From assembly GCA_910578885.1 (NCBI GenBank), contig CAJTSH010000008.1, positions 40,696 to 104,695 on the forward strand: a stretch of 64,000 nucleotides of DNA. The letters are read 5' to 3'. The position numbers and the translations under genes were made by a program. Positions 54,420 through 63,929 of the stretch are shown here, one piece after another. The notes under the pieces were generated by a model, which saw only the letters and a list, made by a program, of their open reading frames with translations, did no database searches and was not told where the DNA came from. Origin of the DNA: an uncultured Lachnospiraceae bacterium (GTDB lineage Bacteria; Bacillota; Clostridia; Lachnospirales; Lachnospiraceae). Within the stretch, counting starts at the first letter, position 1. Every line of letters begins with the position of its first letter.

Positions 54420-56288
54420 CTAATGCACTTTTTTATGAAAAAATTGATAAACCTTGTTCGCAGACTGCTCATTCATGGAATCCGTTCCGGCAAGCTCCTC
54501 CAACGACGCATTGCGGATTGCTTCCAAGGATTGAAAACGGCGCATTAAAGCCTTTCTTCTGGTCGGTCCGATTCCCGGTATGTCGTCTAAAACAGAATGC
54601 ACCTGACTCTTAGAGCGCAGCGACCTATGATATTCAATGGCAAACCGATGCGCCTCGTCCTGAATTCTGGTAATCAGCTTAAAGCCCTCGCTATGGGTAT
54701 CAATGGGAATTTCTACATTGTGAAAATAAAGTCCCCTTGTTCGATGGTTGTCATCCTTTACCATTCCGCAGACCGGTATATCCAGATGCAGCTCTTCCAA
54801 CACCTGCAAGGCAATATTGACCTGTCCTCGTCCGCCGTCCATCATAATCAAATCCGGAAACTTCGTAAAACTTCCATAATCCTCCTCTATTTCCTTTTCC
54901 TCTAATTCTTCACGTTCCTTCAATCCATGCAGAAACCGTCTTGTCAAGACCTCATACATAGACTTATAATCGTCCGGTCCGCTGACTGTGCGCAGCTTGA
55001 ATTTCCGGTAATCGCTCCTTCTTGGCCTGCCTTTTTCATAGACTATCATGGAGCCTACCGTTTCAAAACCATTGATATTGGAAATATCGAATGCTTCCAC
55101 CCGATTCAATTTCTCCATATCCAACCATCCGGCAATCTCCTTTAGCGCCCCGATTGTTCTTCCTTCCTCCCGCTTCAAACGCTCCTTGTCCTGACTTAAG
55201 ACCAGCTTTGCATTTTTCTCGGCGAGCTCAACCAGCTTCTCCTTCATCCCCTTCTGCGGAACCCGTAAGACCACCTTCTGCCCCCGCTTCTTCGTCAGCC
55301 ATTCACTGATTACCGCCTCGTCATTTACTCCGGTCTGTAACATAATCTCTTTTGGAATGAAAGGCGTCCCTGCATAAAACTGCTTAATAAAAGTCGTCAA
55401 TATCTCGCTGACTGTATCCTCATTGGCAATCTGCACATAGAAGTGCTCCCGTCCGATTAATTTTCCGCCCCGAATAAAGAACACCTGTACTACCGCATCC
55501 CTCTCATCATGGGCAAGAGCAATGATATCCTTATCCTCCCCATCGAACTGGGTAATCTTCTGCTTCTGGGCAATCTGTTTCACGCTGTTTAATAAATCCC
55601 GAAATTCCATCGCCTTCTCAAATTCCAGTTTTTCGGAAGCTTCCATCATTTTCCGCTCCAGATCCTTCATCACCGGAGCATAATTTCCATTTAAAAATTC
55701 CAGTACCGCCTCAATGTTTTCCCTGTATTCCTCTTTCCCGATGTAGCCCTGACATGGACCGTAGCATTGCTTGATATGATAATTCAGACATGGGCGTTCC
55801 TTTCCGATATCCCTCGGAAGCACGCGGTTACAATTTCTGATATGGTAAATCTTTTGTATCAGCTCAATCGTGTCTTTGACTGCCCCTGCACTGGTATAAG
55901 GACCGAAATACCGCGACTTATCCTTTTTCATCTGACGACAAAAGAGGACCCTGGGAAATTCTTCTCCCAGAGTCACCTTAATATATGGATACGTTTTATC
56001 ATCCCGCAGCATCGTATTGTATTTCGGGCGATGCTCTTTTATTAGATTGCACTCCAAAACCAGCGCCTCTAACTCGGAATCCGTAATGATATATTCAAAA
56101 CGGCAGATTTTCTTTACCATCTGATCCTTCTTGATTCCTTCGTTATGGCTGTTCTGAAAATATTGACGCACCCGGTTTTTCAGGCTGACCGCCTTCCCTA
56201 CATAGATGATTGCATCCGACATATCATGCATGATATATACCCCCGGAGAATCCGGAAGCTTTTTCAACTCTTCTGGTATATCAAACAT
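54420..56288 (-). CDS. uvrC: UvrABC excinuclease subunit C
   Basis: 622 aa from ATG 56288 (GGAGGA site). GIY-YIG nuclease at the N-terminus (PGVYIMHDMSDAIIYVGKAV), the Cys cluster CLNYHIKQCYGPCQGYIGKE, UvrB-binding UVR motif (MMEASEKLEFEKAMEFRDLL), RNase H-like nuclease with VEAFDISNINGFETVGSMIV and DLIMMDGGRGQVNIA, and C-terminal HhH (DIPGIGPTRRKALMRRF). It makes both cuts in nucleotide excision repair. Between ftsH and the chemoreceptor, same strand. Confidence 0.96.
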   Translation of the reverse strand: MFDIPEELKKLPDSPGVYIMHDMSDAIIYVGKAVSLKNRVRQYFQNSHNEGIKKDQMVKKICRFEYIITDSELEALVLECNLIKEHRPKYNTMLRDDKTYPYIKVTLGEEFPRVLFCRQMKKDKSRYFGPYTSAGAVKDTIELIQKIYHIRNCNRVLPRDIGKERPCLNYHIKQCYGPCQGYIGKEEYRENIEAVLEFLNGNYAPVMKDLERKMMEASEKLEFEKAMEFRDLLNSVKQIAQKQKITQFDGEDKDIIALAHDERDAVVQVFFIRGGKLIGREHFYVQIANEDTVSEILTTFIKQFYAGTPFIPKEIMLQTGVNDEAVISEWLTKKRGQKVVLRVPQKGMKEKLVELAEKNAKLVLSQDKERLKREEGRTIGALKEIAGWLDMEKLNRVEAFDISNINGFETVGSMIVYEKGRPRRSDYRKFKLRTVSGPDDYKSMYEVLTRRFLHGLKEREELEEKEIEEDYGSFTKFPDLIMMDGGRGQVNIALQVLEELHLDIPVCGMVKDDNHRTRGLYFHNVEIPIDTHSEGFKLITRIQDEAHRFAIEYHRSLRSKSQVHSVLDDIPGIGPTRRKALMRRFQSLEAIRNASLEELAGTDSMNEQSANKVYQFFHKKVH

Positions 56289-56342
56289 AGTTTCCTCCAA
56301 ACAACAAGTGAAACTTCCTTATTATACTATAAATCCGACATG

Positions 56343-58340
56343 CTACTCCGTAAAATCCCCTGCCAAAAGATCAATTGTCTGTCCCGCAACCAGAACATCC
56401 GTTTCCTCACCATTCTCAGCCTCCTGAAAAGCCTCTTCCTTCTGCTCATCTTCCTCGCCCGGCTTCTCTTCAATTCCGGTCAGTTCCCGAAACAGCTTCA
56501 TAAATTCTTTACCGGTAATCGTCTCATGTTCATAAAGATAATCGGAAATCTTATCAAGCGCTTCTCTATATTCGGCTAACAGACGCGCCGCCTCATCATA
56601 GCAGTCTTTCAAAAGCTCCATAACTTCCTTGTCGATCTGGGCAGCAGTCTTATCGCCGCAGTTCAACGAAGCTCTTCCCTCCAGATACTGATGATCCACA
56701 GTCGCAAGGTTCATCAGGCCAAAACGTTTCGACATACCGAACTGCGTTACCATAGCTCTTGCAATATTCGTTGCACACTCAATGTCGTTCGCCGCGCCGC
56801 TGGTCGCTGAGGCAAACACCAATTCTTCCGCCGCACGCCCTGCCATATAGGTCGTAATTTTGGCAACCAGCTCATCCTTGGTCTGTAAGAACTTCTCTTC
56901 TTCCGGCGTCTGTAAGGTATATCCCAGCGCTCCCATCGTTCTCGGAACGATTGTTATCTTCTGCACCGGTTCGGTGTTTTTCTGAAGTGCGGTCACCATC
57001 GCATGCCCCACCTCGTGATAAGCCACAATCTTGCGCTCCTTCTTGCTCATAGCGCGGTCCTTCTTTTCCTTGCCGCCTACCGCTACGATTTCGAATGCTT
57101 CAAACAAGTCTTTCTGGTTCACATATTTCCGGTCATGCTTTACCGCATTGATTGCCGCCTCGTTAATCATATTGGCAAGATCGGAACCGACCAGTCCCGC
57201 ACTCGCCAATGCAAGTGCGTCCAAATCTACCGTCTCATCCATCGACACATCCTTAGAATGTACCTTCAATGTCTCAAGACGTCCCTTTAAATCGGGCTTA
57301 TCTACAATAATCCGGCGGTCAAATCGTCCCGGACGCAGCAATGCCTTATCAAGAACCTCCGGACGGTTCGTCGCCGCCAGAATCAAAAGTCCTTTGGAGG
57401 TGTCAAATCCGTCCATCTCTGCAAGAAGCTGATTTAACGTCTGTTCTCTCTCGTCATTGCCTCCGCCAAATCTGGTATCACGGCTTTTACCGATTGCATC
57501 TATCTCATCAATAAATATAATACACGGCGCCTGCTTCTGCGCTTCTTTAAACAGATCGCGGACACGGGAAGCGCCCACACCGACAAACATCTCTACAAAA
57601 TCAGAACCTGCCAGCGAGAAAAACGGAACTTTCGCTTCTCCTGCGACCGCTTTGGCAAGCAGCGTCTTACCGGTTCCCGGAGGTCCGACCAAAAGCGCAC
57701 CCTTTGGCAGCTTTGCCCCAATCTCCCGGTACTTCTTCGGATTGTGCAGGAAATCTACCACCTCCTGCAAGGACTCCTTCGCCTCATCCTGTCCCGCTAC
57801 ATCCTTAAAAGTAACGCCTGTTTCCTTCTCTACATAGACCTTGGCGTTGCTCTTTCCAACACCCATCATTCCTCCGCCGCTGCCCATCTTGTGCATGATG
57901 AAGCCAAGCACCAGCCACAGAAGCGCAATCGGCAGAAGAATACTAAGTACGTTGTAGATAATCGCCGAGGTCCCGCTCGGAATCTCGGATTCCACCTCAA
58001 CCCCATGCTCATCCAGCAGCGGAATTAAGACCTCTTCGTCATTCGCCATTCTTCCGGTATAGTAAGTGACGCGTATCATATCCTTCTGATCGTATTTCGG
58101 CGTAATATTATATTGGGAAGAAGTAAATTCCACGCTCTCAATTTTATCTTCCTTTACCAGCTCCACAAACTTTGTATACGTAATCCGCTGTGTCGTCATC
58201 TCCGTCCCCAGCCGATTCAGGAGACTCATCACAAATAGAGCTGCCAAAGTAATGAAAAGAAACACTAAAAATATCTGACCGTTTTTCCCATTCTTATTCC
58301 CATTTTGATTTTTATTATTATTGTCGTTATTATTGTCCAT
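56343..58340 (-). CDS. ftsH: ATP-dependent zinc metalloprotease FtsH
   Basis: 665 aa. Two membrane helices around an outside domain, AAA+ Walker A GPPGTGKTLLAKAVAGEA, Walker B FIDEIDAIG, second region of homology ATNRPEVLDKALLRPGRFDR, zinc site HEVGHAMVTAL, and an acidic tail (GEEDEQKEEAFQEAENGEET). Membrane-anchored hexameric quality-control protease. The unusual Asn/Lys-rich N-terminal tail (DNNNDNNNKNQNGNKN) is cytoplasmic. Followed by uvrC. Confidence 0.96.
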   Translation of the reverse strand: MDNNNDNNNKNQNGNKNGKNGQIFLVFLFITLAALFVMSLLNRLGTEMTTQRITYTKFVELVKEDKIESVEFTSSQYNITPKYDQKDMIRVTYYTGRMANDEEVLIPLLDEHGVEVESEIPSGTSAIIYNVLSILLPIALLWLVLGFIMHKMGSGGGMMGVGKSNAKVYVEKETGVTFKDVAGQDEAKESLQEVVDFLHNPKKYREIGAKLPKGALLVGPPGTGKTLLAKAVAGEAKVPFFSLAGSDFVEMFVGVGASRVRDLFKEAQKQAPCIIFIDEIDAIGKSRDTRFGGGNDEREQTLNQLLAEMDGFDTSKGLLILAATNRPEVLDKALLRPGRFDRRIIVDKPDLKGRLETLKVHSKDVSMDETVDLDALALASAGLVGSDLANMINEAAINAVKHDRKYVNQKDLFEAFEIVAVGGKEKKDRAMSKKERKIVAYHEVGHAMVTALQKNTEPVQKITIVPRTMGALGYTLQTPEEEKFLQTKDELVAKITTYMAGRAAEELVFASATSGAANDIECATNIARAMVTQFGMSKRFGLMNLATVDHQYLEGRASLNCGDKTAAQIDKEVMELLKDCYDEAARLLAEYREALDKISDYLYEHETITGKEFMKLFRELTGIEEKPGEEDEQKEEAFQEAENGEETDVLVAGQTIDLLAGDFTE

Positions 58341-58501
58341 TCTATCCTCCGTATCTTCATAATCTCAAATTACAGTATATATAATCTCGAATTATAAATC
58401 AATAAGAAGTCTATGAAGAATTCCTTATTTTTATAAACTTTCTCTAAAATTACTTTCCAAAACTTATGCAAAAATAGGTGGATTTCTTGTCCGTCTCGTT
58501 G

Positions 58502-58595
58502 TATAATGGGATGTAATTGATAATTTGAAAGACCGACGAAAAATTGTCGGTCTATCGCAATTTATGCAACAGTTCAGGCAGGTCTGGACTGTTAC
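58502..58595 (+). promoter_or_regulatory. pyrG promoter and structured leader
   Basis: -10 TATAAT at 58502-58507; -35 is unclear. The leader holds AGACCGAC/GTCGGTCT (58530-58553) and the palindrome-like CAACAGTTCAGGC AG GTCTGGACTGTTAC (58566-58595), whose differences from the copy at 51991 form G-U pairs in plus-strand RNA. Neither hairpin is followed by a T run. A strong AAGGAGG lies before the pyrG ATG. The rest of the ftsH-pyrG gap (58341-58500) has no gene. Confidence 0.6.
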
Positions 58596-58635
58596 CAATT
58601 TATACCATAGAGGCACATCTTAAGGAGGATTAAAA

Positions 58636-60246
58636 ATGCCAGTAAAATACGTTTTTGTCACTGGTGGAGTTGTATCGGGACTTGGCAAAGGTATCACCGC
58701 CGCTTCTCTTGGACGTCTTTTAAAAGCCAGAGGATTCAAGGTGACCATGCAGAAATTTGACCCTTATATCAATATCGACCCAGGCACTATGAACCCCATC
58801 CAGCATGGTGAAGTATTTGTCACTGACGACGGAGCGGAGACCGATCTGGATCTTGGACATTATGAACGATTTATTGACGAAAGCCTGACCAAGAATTCTA
58901 ATGTCACCACCGGTAAGGTATACTGGTCCGTACTACAGAAGGAACGCCGGGGCGATTTCGGCGGCGGAACCGTACAAGTCATCCCGCATATCACGAACGA
59001 AATTAAGAGCCGGTTCTACCGGGACTTCACTTCCAACGATACCACAATCGCCATCATAGAAGTGGGCGGAACAGTCGGAGATATTGAGAGCCAGCCATTC
59101 TTAGAGTCCATTCGTCAGTTCCAACACGAAATCGGACATGAGAATGCCATCCTGATTCACGTTACCTTAATCCCTTATATTAAGGCGTCCGGCGAACTAA
59201 AGACCAAACCCACACAGGCGAGCGTAAAGGAACTTCAGGGTATGGGAATACAGCCTGATGTCATCGTATGCCGTTCCGAACAGCCGTTAGACCAAGGCTT
59301 AAAGGATAAAATCGCATTGTTCTGTAATGTTCCGAATGATCATGTACTTCAGAACTTAGATGTGGAATATTTATATGAAGCGCCTCTTGCGATGGAAAAA
59401 GAAAACTTAGCCGGCGTGGTATGTGATTCCCTGCATTTAGATTGCCCCGATCCAGACCTTGCCGATTGGACGCAGATGGTAGACAATCTTCGCAATCCCG
59501 TCCAAGAAGTCAACATCTCTTTAGTCGGTAAATACACACAATTGCATGACGCCTACATTTCGGTTGTGGAAGCATTAAAACACGGCGGAATCGCAGAGCG
59601 CACAACGGTCAACTTAAACTGGGTAGATTCTGAGCTTTTGACAGAAGACAACGTAACGGAATACCTTGGAAATGCCGATGGCATTATTGTACCGGGCGGA
59701 TTCGGAAACCGCGGCGTGGAAGGTATGATTATTGCTGCCAAATATGCAAGAATGAACCAGATTCCTTACCTTGGGCTCTGCCTTGGCATGCAGGTTGCCA
59801 TCATTGAATACGCAAGACATGTCTGCAAGATCCATGATGCGCACAGCATTGAGTTAGACCCCAATACAGCGCATCCGGTAATCGATCTGATGCCCGACCA
59901 AGACGGCGTGGAGGACATCGGCGGAACTCTTCGGCTCGGCTCCTATCCTTGCGTACTGGATAAAACCTCTAAAGCCTATGAGGTATACGGATCGGAAAAT
60001 ATCCAAGAAAGACACCGCCACCGTTATGAGGTCAACAATGACTTCCGGCATGTGCTGACGGAAAATGGCTTGAAGTTATGCGGCATTTCCCCGGACGGAA
60101 GAATTGTGGAAATGATTGAGGTTCCAACACATCCTTGGTTTATTGCCACTCAGGCGCATCCCGAACTAAAATCCAGGCCAAACCGTCCGCACCCGTTATT
60201 CAAAGGCTTCGTCAAAGCTGCCATTAATTATCGGAATGCAGAATAA
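58636..60246 (+). CDS. pyrG: CTP synthase
   Basis: 536 aa. Synthase start KYVFVTGGVVSGLGKGITAA with the P-loop, MQKFDPYINIDPGTMNPIQH, and the class I glutaminase with GLCLGMQVAIIEYARHV (Cys) and the catalytic His-Glu in the C-terminal THPWFIATQAHPELKSRP. Amidates UTP to CTP. Full length. Its leader has two hairpins (see the promoter entry), suggesting post-transcriptional control. Confidence 0.97.
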   Translation: MPVKYVFVTGGVVSGLGKGITAASLGRLLKARGFKVTMQKFDPYINIDPGTMNPIQHGEVFVTDDGAETDLDLGHYERFIDESLTKNSNVTTGKVYWSVLQKERRGDFGGGTVQVIPHITNEIKSRFYRDFTSNDTTIAIIEVGGTVGDIESQPFLESIRQFQHEIGHENAILIHVTLIPYIKASGELKTKPTQASVKELQGMGIQPDVIVCRSEQPLDQGLKDKIALFCNVPNDHVLQNLDVEYLYEAPLAMEKENLAGVVCDSLHLDCPDPDLADWTQMVDNLRNPVQEVNISLVGKYTQLHDAYISVVEALKHGGIAERTTVNLNWVDSELLTEDNVTEYLGNADGIIVPGGFGNRGVEGMIIAAKYARMNQIPYLGLCLGMQVAIIEYARHVCKIHDAHSIELDPNTAHPVIDLMPDQDGVEDIGGTLRLGSYPCVLDKTSKAYEVYGSENIQERHRHRYEVNNDFRHVLTENGLKLCGISPDGRIVEMIEVPTHPWFIATQAHPELKSRPNRPHPLFKGFVKAAINYRNAE

Positions 60247-60270
60247 TAGCTTGTTATCCTATTTGCAATC

Positions 60271-60350
60271 GAGTAGTGAAGTTTTATCCCACTACCCTCT
60301 ATGCGGGGCCGCATGCAGCAATGCTGCAATTTCCTTATGCGCCCCCGTGC
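60271..60350. repeat. Dispersed ~80-bp hairpin element, copy c
   Basis: GTAGTG/CACTAC (60273-60295), then GCATGCAGCAATGCTGC and TTTCCTTATGCGCCCCCGTGC, immediately before a terminator at 60353. Shares TTTCCTTATGCGCCCC with copy b. Confidence 0.6.
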
Positions 60351-60352
60351 CT

Positions 60353-60388
60353 AAAACGGCGCACCCACAATATACGGTGCGCCGTTTT
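60353..60388. terminator. Bidirectional terminator after pyrG
   Basis: AAAACGGCGCACC (60353-60365), ten-base loop, GGTGCGCCGTTTT (60376-60388). Serves pyrG and the convergent zinc-ribbon gene. Confidence 0.88.
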
Positions 60389-60395
60389 ATTCCAA

Positions 60396-60803
60396 TTATT
60401 GCTTTTCTCTTTCTGCCTCCATAAACCGCATCCTGCCCTCTTCTGCAGTAGGCAGTCCGAATCCCTGCTTTTTCTCTCCGTTGAGTTCTTTCAGACACTT
60501 CTGACACAGTGTTCCGAAATTAAGCTTCACACCGCAGCGTGAACACTGCGTAGAGCCTAGACTCTTTACTTCCTGCTCTTTATATTCAATTCTGCCTTCT
60601 TTTATCCACTGCTTCACCTGACGCACAGGTATACTGAATCGTGCCGCCACATCATACTCATTTACATCATTGGAACGAATAAATTCCCTTACCTCATCAA
60701 ATAGCTGCGTCTCTATGCAAAGGGGGCAGAGTTCGCCTGTATATTTTGGAGACATTCCCCGCCCACATCCTTTGCAATAATTGTAAAGATGTTTCGTTTC
60801 CAT
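60396..60803 (-). CDS. Zinc-ribbon/HTH protein, flagellar-operon (YvyF)-like
   Basis: 135 aa. Two Cys-pair zinc ribbons (YNYCKGCGRGMS...CPLC near the start; TQCSRCGVKLNFGTLCQKCL later) flank a helix-turn-helix-like region (NEYDVAARFSIPVRQVKQWI, KEGRIEYKEQ). The layout recalls the small flagellar-operon protein YvyF/TIGR03826, but I am not sure of the family. Its ATG overlaps the stop of the WYL gene by one base (TAATG), so the pair is coupled. Confidence 0.6.
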   Translation of the reverse strand: METKHLYNYCKGCGRGMSPKYTGELCPLCIETQLFDEVREFIRSNDVNEYDVAARFSIPVRQVKQWIKEGRIEYKEQEVKSLGSTQCSRCGVKLNFGTLCQKCLKELNGEKKQGFGLPTAEEGRMRFMEAEREKQ

Positions 60804-61801
60804 TATCTTTCTCCTTTATACCCTTCCAATATTGTTCTTAAATAATTCTGATAGGATTCTGCCGCTTCTATCGGCTCTATAACCCTCACCTGTGCACCCA
60901 GACCACAAATCCATCCATAAAATTGCGGGCTGACTGCCACATGGAGCCTTGCACGAAAATGTGTTTCATCTTCCGGTCTGACTGATACCTCCTGTCCAAA
61001 ACGGTCAATCACTACTCCAATCAGCCGGTTCTCGCAAATAAGCGTCACCGTTTCCTCTTTCCCTGCGAACATCCCGAAAGTCTTCTTAGAATAACCGGCT
61101 ATATCAAAGTCTGCAAACCGCTCTCCGCCGGTTCTATTTTCCTTCATAAGAGAAATCCTCAGCATCTTGTCCACGCGATAATGCTTTATCATTTCCGCCT
61201 CTTCATCATATGCAATCAAATAATAATTCTCATCATCCCATGTAAGCACCCAAGGACTGACCACATAATATTCTCCATTTTTCCGAAGGCGCATTGCTTT
61301 TGTAACAGTCCACTCAAAATACTGGAAACATATTTTCACATTCTGCGCAATTCCATTATATATCATATCTACATTATAGTAAATATCTTCATTCACTACT
61401 TTATTACGATTCGTTACTACAACCTGCCGGTTCAATTGTGTTGCCTCATACTTACTGACTAATTTTTCCAATTTATGTATCAGTTCTCTGGATTTTTTTG
61501 TAGTAATGAATTTTGAGGACTGAACGGCGTCCACCAAAAGCTTTAACTCCGGAAGCTCGAAATCCCTCTGAGAAATATAGTATCCTCCGTTTTTTCCACC
61601 AATTTTCAAAATATCCATTCCGTAATCAATAAGCGCCTGTATGTCGTCATAGATACTTTTACGCTCTGCCGAAATCCCATAAGCGGCAAGTCGGGCAATC
61701 AATTCTTTTGTTGACAGCACATGCTGTTCGTCGGTCCGCTCCAAAAGCATCTGCATAATATAAACAATTTTTAACTTCTGATGAAATGATTTTGGCATCA
61801 C
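60803..61801 (-). CDS. WYL-domain transcription regulator
   Basis: 332 aa. N-terminal winged helix (KLKIVYIMQMLLERTDEQHV, LIARLAAYGISAERKSIYDD) and central WYL domain (NGEYYVVSPWVLTWDDENYY, LIAYDEEAEMIKHYRVDKML), ending with the WCX extension (GLGAQVRVIEPIEAAESYQN). WYL domains sense nucleic acids or nucleotides and regulate defence and stress genes. Divergent from the diguanylate cyclase gene across a 140-bp AT-rich gap. Confidence 0.88.
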   Translation of the reverse strand: MMPKSFHQKLKIVYIMQMLLERTDEQHVLSTKELIARLAAYGISAERKSIYDDIQALIDYGMDILKIGGKNGGYYISQRDFELPELKLLVDAVQSSKFITTKKSRELIHKLEKLVSKYEATQLNRQVVVTNRNKVVNEDIYYNVDMIYNGIAQNVKICFQYFEWTVTKAMRLRKNGEYYVVSPWVLTWDDENYYLIAYDEEAEMIKHYRVDKMLRISLMKENRTGGERFADFDIAGYSKKTFGMFAGKEETVTLICENRLIGVVIDRFGQEVSVRPEDETHFRARLHVAVSPQFYGWICGLGAQVRVIEPIEAAESYQNYLRTILEGYKGER

Positions 61802-61879
61802 GGTTCCCCTCTGTCAGATTCAATTCATTCATCCTGTCAGTATCATTATCAATATATCATATTTTAATCACTTTATCTA

Positions 61880-61908
61880 TTGTAAAATCTTTTTTTTTAC
61901 TTTAAAAT
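61880..61908 (+). promoter_or_regulatory. Promoter of the LacI/GGDEF gene
   Basis: -35 TTGTAA (61880-61885), 17-nt T-rich spacer, -10 TAAAAT (61903-61908), about 30 nt before the start codon. Confidence 0.6.
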
Positions 61909-61941
61909 AAGGTAGTAGGATGTTACTTTGGGAGGGATATG

Positions 61942-63864
61942 ATGTACCATACAAAAAAAATCGGGGTTTTTATTTCACATATTTTTGGATACTACCAGCA
62001 AACGGTTTGTCAGGGAATCATCGACAAATCTCAGGAATACGGATACACGACCGAGATTTATACTTCTATGGACGGCGAGAACCTTGGTACATATGGAATC
62101 GGTGAGCGGAGTATTCTCCGCATACCAAATTATGACGAACTGGATGGCGTTATTTTTGCATCTGAAACCTATCCTTCTGAAGAGCTCAAGGAAGAAATCA
62201 TCCATACTTTAAAGACACGGTGTACCTGTCCGATTATCGAAATCGCCACGATGGAACGTCATTTTCCGGCAATCGCTATGGAGAACAATCACACTGCCGA
62301 AGATTTAACAGAACATTTGATTACCGTGCACGGCTGTAAGCGTATCTGCTATCTCGGCAGGGATTCCAGCGCCGATGTTCTCTATTCCAACAGAAGAGAA
62401 TCCTATTACCGTTCAGCGATGGAAAAACATGGACTTACCATCGGTTCCCACGATATCTATCGCTGCGGATACAGCAGTGATGATGCCACTTCAGCGCTTG
62501 CCTTCTTTGATAAGAAAGGAACGCCGGATGCGGTCGTCTGTTACAATGACACTATGGCTCTTTATTTCATGCGCGCCGCATTATCCAGCGGATACCGGAT
62601 TCCCGAGGATATCGCCATTACCGGCTGTGACGACACAGTGGACGGAAGAAACAGCTCTCCTGCCCTGACTACAGTCTCTTTCCCTTGTCTGGAAACCGGC
62701 ACAACAGCAATGGAGCTGCTCTTGCAAATGATTCACGGGAAATTTGTTCCGGATGTTACAGATATAAGGGCTCATGCCGTAATTGCCAATTCCTGCGGCT
62801 GTAAGAAGCGTCCGGAAATCAATCCGATTTTTTACTCGCATGCACTTACCAAAAGAATCGAAAAGCTGGAAATGTCCATCTTTGGTTCTATGAGTATGTC
62901 CGCCGCCTTTCAAGGTATGACAAATATTGACGACTGCGTGGATCTGTTAGAAAAATACATTCATGAAATAGAACACTGCAAAGAATTTTATTTGTGCCTC
63001 TATGCAGACTGGGACTCAATTTCCAGCCATATTTTGGAGATTACGGAAACAGAGGATGACGCTCCATTGAATTCCGATACTATTTTCCTGAAATTAGCAA
63101 TCAAAGACGGCAAACGGCTTCCCGAGTGCAGCTTTAAGAAAAATACTTTGCTGCCTGATTTCCTCTGCAATGGTTCTAACAATGCCTATGTTTACACTCC
63201 GCTTTTCTTCGAAGACAAGGAATTCGGCTATATCGCCCTTGCCTATGAGAAAAACCGGCTGGATTACCATTTCCGGCTTGTACACTGGCTGATGAACATC
63301 AATCAGATGCTCCAAAGCATCTGTGAAGCGAAACGTACCGGTCTCTTAGTCAGCCGCTTGGAGAATATTTACATGAAAGATGCTTTGACCGGCCTGTATA
63401 ATATGCATGGCTATAACAATAACGAAGAAACTGTCATACATCAAGCAAAATCAAAAGGCTTGCCTATTACCTGTTTTCTTTTTGATTTGGACGGGCTAAA
63501 GCTTATCAACGACACGTTCGGACACAACGAGGGTGATTTTGCCATTCAGGTACTTGGACATGCTTTGGAAAATGCAGTTCAGGAAGGTGACGTCTGCGCC
63601 AGATTCAGCGGAGACGAATTTTATCTGCTGACCTGCAATTACTCGGAGAAGGAGGCAAATACGTTCCTAGACAGCATTCAAAAATATCTGGATAACTACA
63701 ACCGCCTTTCCTCCAAGAAATTTAATATCTCGGTCAGCGGCGGCTATGCTTCCGCCATTCCGGACGCCCATTTTACCTCTGACCAGATTCAGGAACTATT
63801 TGCAGCGGCAGATAAGAATATGTACAAGGTCAAACGCGAAAAAAAGAAAAAAATTCTGCGTTAG
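61942..63864 (+). CDS. Diguanylate cyclase with LacI-type sensor domain
   Basis: 640 aa from ATG 61942 (GGAGGG 5 nt upstream; the adjacent ATG at 61939 is possible). Residues ~1-290 form a periplasmic-binding-protein-like sensor of the LacI/GalR type without its HTH (KIGVFISHIFGYYQQTVCQG, DAVVCYNDTMALYFMRAALS, DIAITGCDDTVDGRNSSPAL). A middle GAF-like part is followed by a GGDEF domain: DALTGLYNMHGYNN, FLFDLDGLKLINDTFGHNEG, and signature RFSGDEFYLL (SGDEF, still compatible with activity). The inhibitory RxxD is absent (QEGD). No membrane helix or signal peptide, so it should sense a small cytosolic ligand and make c-di-GMP. Confidence 0.9.
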   Translation: MYHTKKIGVFISHIFGYYQQTVCQGIIDKSQEYGYTTEIYTSMDGENLGTYGIGERSILRIPNYDELDGVIFASETYPSEELKEEIIHTLKTRCTCPIIEIATMERHFPAIAMENNHTAEDLTEHLITVHGCKRICYLGRDSSADVLYSNRRESYYRSAMEKHGLTIGSHDIYRCGYSSDDATSALAFFDKKGTPDAVVCYNDTMALYFMRAALSSGYRIPEDIAITGCDDTVDGRNSSPALTTVSFPCLETGTTAMELLLQMIHGKFVPDVTDIRAHAVIANSCGCKKRPEINPIFYSHALTKRIEKLEMSIFGSMSMSAAFQGMTNIDDCVDLLEKYIHEIEHCKEFYLCLYADWDSISSHILEITETEDDAPLNSDTIFLKLAIKDGKRLPECSFKKNTLLPDFLCNGSNNAYVYTPLFFEDKEFGYIALAYEKNRLDYHFRLVHWLMNINQMLQSICEAKRTGLLVSRLENIYMKDALTGLYNMHGYNNNEETVIHQAKSKGLPITCFLFDLDGLKLINDTFGHNEGDFAIQVLGHALENAVQEGDVCARFSGDEFYLLTCNYSEKEANTFLDSIQKYLDNYNRLSSKKFNISVSGGYASAIPDAHFTSDQIQELFAAADKNMYKVKREKKKKILR

Positions 63865-63866
63865 CT

Positions 63867-63910
63867 ATAGGATTCGGGTGTCAAAGATGCTTTTGACACC
63901 CGAATCCTAT
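63867..63910. terminator. Very long perfect hairpin after the GGDEF gene
   Basis: 19-bp arms (63867-63885 and 63892-63910) with a six-base loop, starting 2 nt past the stop codon. No T run follows, so it may be an element or RNA-stability hairpin and not a classic terminator. Confidence 0.55.
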
Positions 63911-63929
63911 CATGTAAAAAGGGGCTGTC

